In this document: positions 6,476 to 9,402 of the stretch, in pieces
Layout of the letters: each line of letters begins with the position of its first letter
How positions within the stretch are numbered: position 1 is the first letter of the stretch
Assembly (NCBI GenBank): GCA_022181005.1
Contig: BQMV01000037.1
Location: forward strand, 1-9,402
Direction: 5' to 3'
Source: Anaerolineaceae bacterium
GTDB taxonomy: Bacteria > Chloroflexota > Anaerolineae > Anaerolineales > Villigracilaceae
DNA length: 9,402 nt
Notes under the pieces: generated by a model
Database searches by the model: none
Seen by the model: only the letters and a program-made list of their open reading frames with translations
Told to the model about the DNA's origin: nothing
Program-made: the position numbers and the translations under genes

Positions 6476-8398
6476 ATGCCTCGAACCGTCCCTTATGGAA
6501 GTTGGAAGTCGCCCATCACCGTTGATTTGTTAACCGCCAAATCCATCACATTCGGGCAAACCGCGCTCGATGGCGCGGACATTTACTGGCTGGAAGGTCG
6601 CCCGCTTGAAGGCGGACGCAACGCCTTGATGAAACGCGGCGCGGACGGCTCCGTCAGCGAATGTCTGTCGAGCGCGTGCAACGTACGCACACGCGCGCAC
6701 GAATACGGCGGCGGCGCTTATGCAGTTTTCAACGGCGTTATTTATTTCGTTAACTTCAAGGATCAACGTGTTTATCGTCAAAAGGCGGGCGGCGCTCCCG
6801 AAGCGTTAACTCCCAATGAAGGCTATCATTACGCCGACTTTGCGCTCGACCGCGCGCGCCAACGCCTGATCTGCGTGCGTGAAGATTTCACGGGCGGAGG
6901 CGAAGCCGTCAACGCCATCGTCGCACTTCCGCTGGAGGGCGGTTCTAACGGCGAAGTCTTAGTCGCAGGCGCCGACTTTTTCTCCACGCCGCGCCTCAGC
7001 CCGGATGGAAAGCGCTTGTGCTGGCTGTCATGGAATCACCCCAATATGCCATGGGACGGCACAGAATTATGGACGGCGGATCTCGCTCTCAAAGGCGCCG
7101 TGGAGAATCACGCGCAAGTCGCCGGCGGAAAGGATGTTTCCATCTTTCAGCCGGAGTGGTCGCCCGGCAGCGCGTTGCATTTCGTGAGCGATCAATCGGG
7201 TTGGTGGAATCTCTATCGCCTGAATGGAAGCGAAGCCGAGGCGCTGTATCCGCTCGAAGCCGAATTCGGCTTGCCGCAATGGGTCTTCGGGATGCGCACA
7301 TACGCCTTTCTCGACGAACGCAATCTCTTATGCGCGTACACGCAAAACGGAACGTGGACTCTGGCGCGCCTGGAGAGCGGCTCGAAAACGCTCGTTCCTT
7401 TCGACTTGCCCTTCAGCGCCTTCGCAGACATTAACTATGCAGCCGGCTTCGCCGTCTTTTCAGCGGGCTCGCCCTCGCAGCCGCCCACACTGTGGAAGTT
7501 CGATCCGCAAAGCGGCGCGTTGGAAGCGCTTAAACGCGCCTTCGAGCCGACCGTCAACCCGGCATACCTTTCGACTCCGCAAGCGGTCGAGTTCCGCACT
7601 GAAAACAAACTAAGCGCGCACGCCTTGTTCTATCCGCCCGCCAACAAGGATTACGTTGCCCCCGCCGGCGAACTGCCGCCCCTGCTCACGCTCAGTCACG
7701 GCGGACCGACCAGCGCGACCTCGTCTATATTAAGTTACAAAATCCAATATTGGACAAGTCGCGGCTTCGCAGTGTTGGACGTTAACTACGGCGGCTCGAC
7801 CGGTTACGGACGCGCTTATCGTATGCGCCTGAACGGCAACTGGGGCATTGTGGATGTGGACGATTGCTGCAACGGCGCGCGCTGGCTGACGCAGCAAGGC
7901 TTAGTGGATGGAAAACGCATGGCGATCGCCGGGGGCAGCGCCGGCGGGTTTACAACGCTGGCGGCGTTGATCTTCAAAGACGTATTCAGCGCGGGCGCCA
8001 GTTATTACGGCGTCAGCGACCTGGAAGCGCTCGCCAAAGACACGCACAAATTCGAGAGCCGCTATCTTGACAATTTAGTAGCGCCTTATCCGCAGCGCCG
8101 CGACGTGTACCTTGCGCGTTCGCCGATCCGACACGTCGAGCGGCTTGCCACGCCAATCATCCTACTGCAAGGCGATTCAGACCTGGTCGTCCCGCCTAGT
8201 CAATCGGAATTGATGTTTGAAGCCGCGAAAGCGCGCGGAGTCCCAACCGCCTACTTGCTGTTCGAAGGGGAGCAACACGGCTTTCGCAAAGCTGAGAACA
8301 TCAAACGCGCGGTGGAAGCCGAGTTTTATTTCTACTCCAAAATCTTCGGCTGCGTTCCCGCAGACGATATCGCGCCGGTACAGATCGAGAATTTATAA
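6476..8398 (+). CDS. S9-family prolyl oligopeptidase-type serine peptidase (dipeptidyl/acylaminoacyl peptidase-like)
   Basis: A 640-residue cytoplasmic peptidase that probably removes dipeptides or blocked residues from short peptides. Residues 1 to about 370 form an N-terminal beta-propeller of the TolB/WD-like type found in this family (repeated blades such as STPRLSPDGKRLCWLSWNHPNMPWDGTELW, 170-199). The alpha/beta hydrolase domain (about 380-625) has oxyanion HGGPT (408-412), the motif NYGGSTGYGRAYR (437-449), nucleophile Ser488 in GGSAGG, likely Asp569 in QGDSDLVVP and His601 in EQHGF, so the triad is complete. Length is typical and there is no signal peptide. AAGGAG (6462-6467) sits 8 nt before ATG 6476. 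The next gene begins 36 nt downstream with its own ribosome site, so a peptidase pair in one transcript is likely. Exact specificity cannot be read from sequence. It is transcribed away from the nar regulators and shows no functional tie to them. Confidence 0.95.
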   Translation: MPRTVPYGSWKSPITVDLLTAKSITFGQTALDGADIYWLEGRPLEGGRNALMKRGADGSVSECLSSACNVRTRAHEYGGGAYAVFNGVIYFVNFKDQRVYRQKAGGAPEALTPNEGYHYADFALDRARQRLICVREDFTGGGEAVNAIVALPLEGGSNGEVLVAGADFFSTPRLSPDGKRLCWLSWNHPNMPWDGTELWTADLALKGAVENHAQVAGGKDVSIFQPEWSPGSALHFVSDQSGWWNLYRLNGSEAEALYPLEAEFGLPQWVFGMRTYAFLDERNLLCAYTQNGTWTLARLESGSKTLVPFDLPFSAFADINYAAGFAVFSAGSPSQPPTLWKFDPQSGALEALKRAFEPTVNPAYLSTPQAVEFRTENKLSAHALFYPPANKDYVAPAGELPPLLTLSHGGPTSATSSILSYKIQYWTSRGFAVLDVNYGGSTGYGRAYRMRLNGNWGIVDVDDCCNGARWLTQQGLVDGKRMAIAGGSAGGFTTLAALIFKDVFSAGASYYGVSDLEALAKDTHKFESRYLDNLVAPYPQRRDVYLARSPIRHVERLATPIILLQGDSDLVVPPSQSELMFEAAKARGVPTAYLLFEGEQHGFRKAENIKRAVEAEFYFYSKIFGCVPADDIAPVQIENL

Positions 8399-8434
8399 AG
8401 AAGCATTCTACAAGACAGATTAAAGGAGTCGCAC

Positions 8435-9402
8435 ATGCCAAAACCACGCGCGCGCGATTTGGGGATTCAGTTTGAGGGGAGCGCTGGCAAGTACAATGCG
8501 ATCACAGACGTTGAAGGGGTGAGCGTTGGGTATTCAACGATCATCGAAGGCGAGTCGGCGCGGACGGGGGTGACGATCATTCATCCCCGTGGAAAGTCGA
8601 ATCACGATCCCGTTTTTGCGGCGTGGTTTCCGTTCAACGGCAACGGCGAGATGACGGGCGCGGCGTGGGTCGAGGAGGGCGGATTCCTCGAGGGTCCGAT
8701 GGGGATCACGAACACGCACTCAGTGGGAATTGTGCGCGACACGATCATCGAATGGCAGGCGAAGAACAACGCGCTGTTCCAGAAATGGTCGTGTCCCGTC
8801 GTAGCAGAGACTGCCGACGGCTGGCTCAACGATATGAACGGATTCTTCGTCAAGCCTGCTCACGTGTGGGAAGCGCTGGAGAAAACTGAATCAGGCTCAA
8901 TCGTGGAAGGAAGCGTGGGCGGAGGCACGGGGATGATCTGCTACGAGTTCAAAGGCGGGAGCGGGACATCGTCCAGAAAACTTCCTGAAAAATTCGGCGG
9001 CTGGACCGTGGGCGCGTTTGTGCAATCCAATTTTGGGACGCGCTATCAACTTAAGATCACGGGAGTCCCTGTTGGGAATCATTTGAAAGAAGGCGCGGTG
9101 TGGTCGAACGGCGAAAATCCGTATCAAGAGCAAGGATCGCTGATCGTCATCCTTGCAACGGACGCGCCGCTATTGCCGCATCAACTCAAGCGGATCGCAA
9201 AACGCGCAACGCTAGGCATGGCGCGGACGGGTTCGCTCGGCGGCAACAGATCGGGCGATATTTTTCTCGCGTTCTCGACCGCCAACCCGAATACTGCGCT
9301 TGGAAAAGATAACGGCGTCGCCGAATTGCGCGCGCTCGATAACGAGCACATCACCCCGTTGTTTGCCGCGTCGGTCTTTGCGACGGAAGAGGCGATTATC
9401 AA
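8435..9402 (+). CDS. S58/DmpA-like P1 family aminopeptidase (322 residues; C-terminus beyond the right edge)
   Basis: An N-terminal-nucleophile aminopeptidase of the DmpA/BapA (MEROPS S58) family. Members self-cleave into two chains and release N-terminal L- or D-amino acids or beta-amino acids from small peptides. Family stretches visible: NAITDVEGVSVGYSTI (21-36), NGNGEMTGAAWVEEGGFLEGP (68-88), GITNTHSVGIVRD (90-102), ADGWLND (127-133), GSVGGGTGM (159-167), VQSNFG (196-201) with the oxyanion Asn199, and LIVILATDAPLLPHQL. The likely self-cleavage site and nucleophile is Ser273 in GGNRSGDIFLAFSTAN, where the preceding residue is Arg272 rather than the Gly of DmpA. About 50 residues appear to be missing at the right edge compared with a usual ~370. 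AAAGGAG (8422-8428) lies 6 nt before the ATG. There is no signal peptide, so a cytoplasmic place is expected, next to the S9 peptidase. Confidence 0.93.
   Translation, partial: MPKPRARDLGIQFEGSAGKYNAITDVEGVSVGYSTIIEGESARTGVTIIHPRGKSNHDPVFAAWFPFNGNGEMTGAAWVEEGGFLEGPMGITNTHSVGIVRDTIIEWQAKNNALFQKWSCPVVAETADGWLNDMNGFFVKPAHVWEALEKTESGSIVEGSVGGGTGMICYEFKGGSGTSSRKLPEKFGGWTVGAFVQSNFGTRYQLKITGVPVGNHLKEGAVWSNGENPYQEQGSLIVILATDAPLLPHQLKRIAKRATLGMARTGSLGGNRSGDIFLAFSTANPNTALGKDNGVAELRALDNEHITPLFAASVFATEEAII

Overview
The window is bacterial chromosomal DNA carrying the upstream end of a respiratory nitrate reductase (nar) locus, a nitrate-responsive-type two-component system, and a divergent pair of peptidase genes. 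The NarC-like diheme cytochrome next to a NarG without a Tat signal, the NarX/NarL-like regulator pair and the general style of the proteins suggest a Chloroflexota bacterium, possibly Anaerolineae. That taxonomic call is an inference from protein style and gene order, not from a marker gene.

Minus strand, read in the direction of transcription (right to left): a NarX-like membrane sensor kinase (6346-4442), a NarL-family response regulator (4452-3790) and an unrecognised 101-residue protein (3793-3488). These three genes overlap by 11 and 4 nt and so look like one translationally coupled operon, which ends at a clear intrinsic terminator (3425-3454). After about 240 bases with no gene comes a second minus-strand unit: a membrane-anchored diheme cytochrome c (3186-2320, NarC-like), a 141-base spacer rich in hairpins, and the first 726 codons of narG (2178 to beyond the left edge). 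narH, narJ and narI would be expected further left, outside the window.

Plus strand: a 129-base divergent intergenic region (6347-6475), then an S9-family prolyl-oligopeptidase-type serine peptidase (6476-8398), and 36 nt later an S58/DmpA-like (P1 family) aminopeptidase that runs off the right edge (8435 to beyond 9402). Both have good Shine-Dalgarno sites and are probably co-transcribed. No link to nitrate metabolism is visible.

How the parts fit: the kinase has a PilJ/NarX-type periplasmic P-box, so it probably senses nitrate or nitrite outside the cell and signals through a cysteine-bearing GAF domain to the response regulator, which probably controls the nar genes. NarG has its FeS-cluster and molybdenum ligands but no twin-arginine leader, so it should face the cytoplasm. 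The cytochrome's hemes should lie on the outer face, as described for NarC of Thermus. A cytochrome c gene next to the catalytic subunit is also found at Nitrobacter-type nxr loci, so nitrite oxidation is not excluded by this window alone.

Most worth a second look: the 101-residue protein coupled to the sensor pair, the tandem hairpin repeats with a compensatory base change just before the narG ribosome site, and the five-cysteine GAF domain of the kinase. I do not see a complete, wholly new system here.
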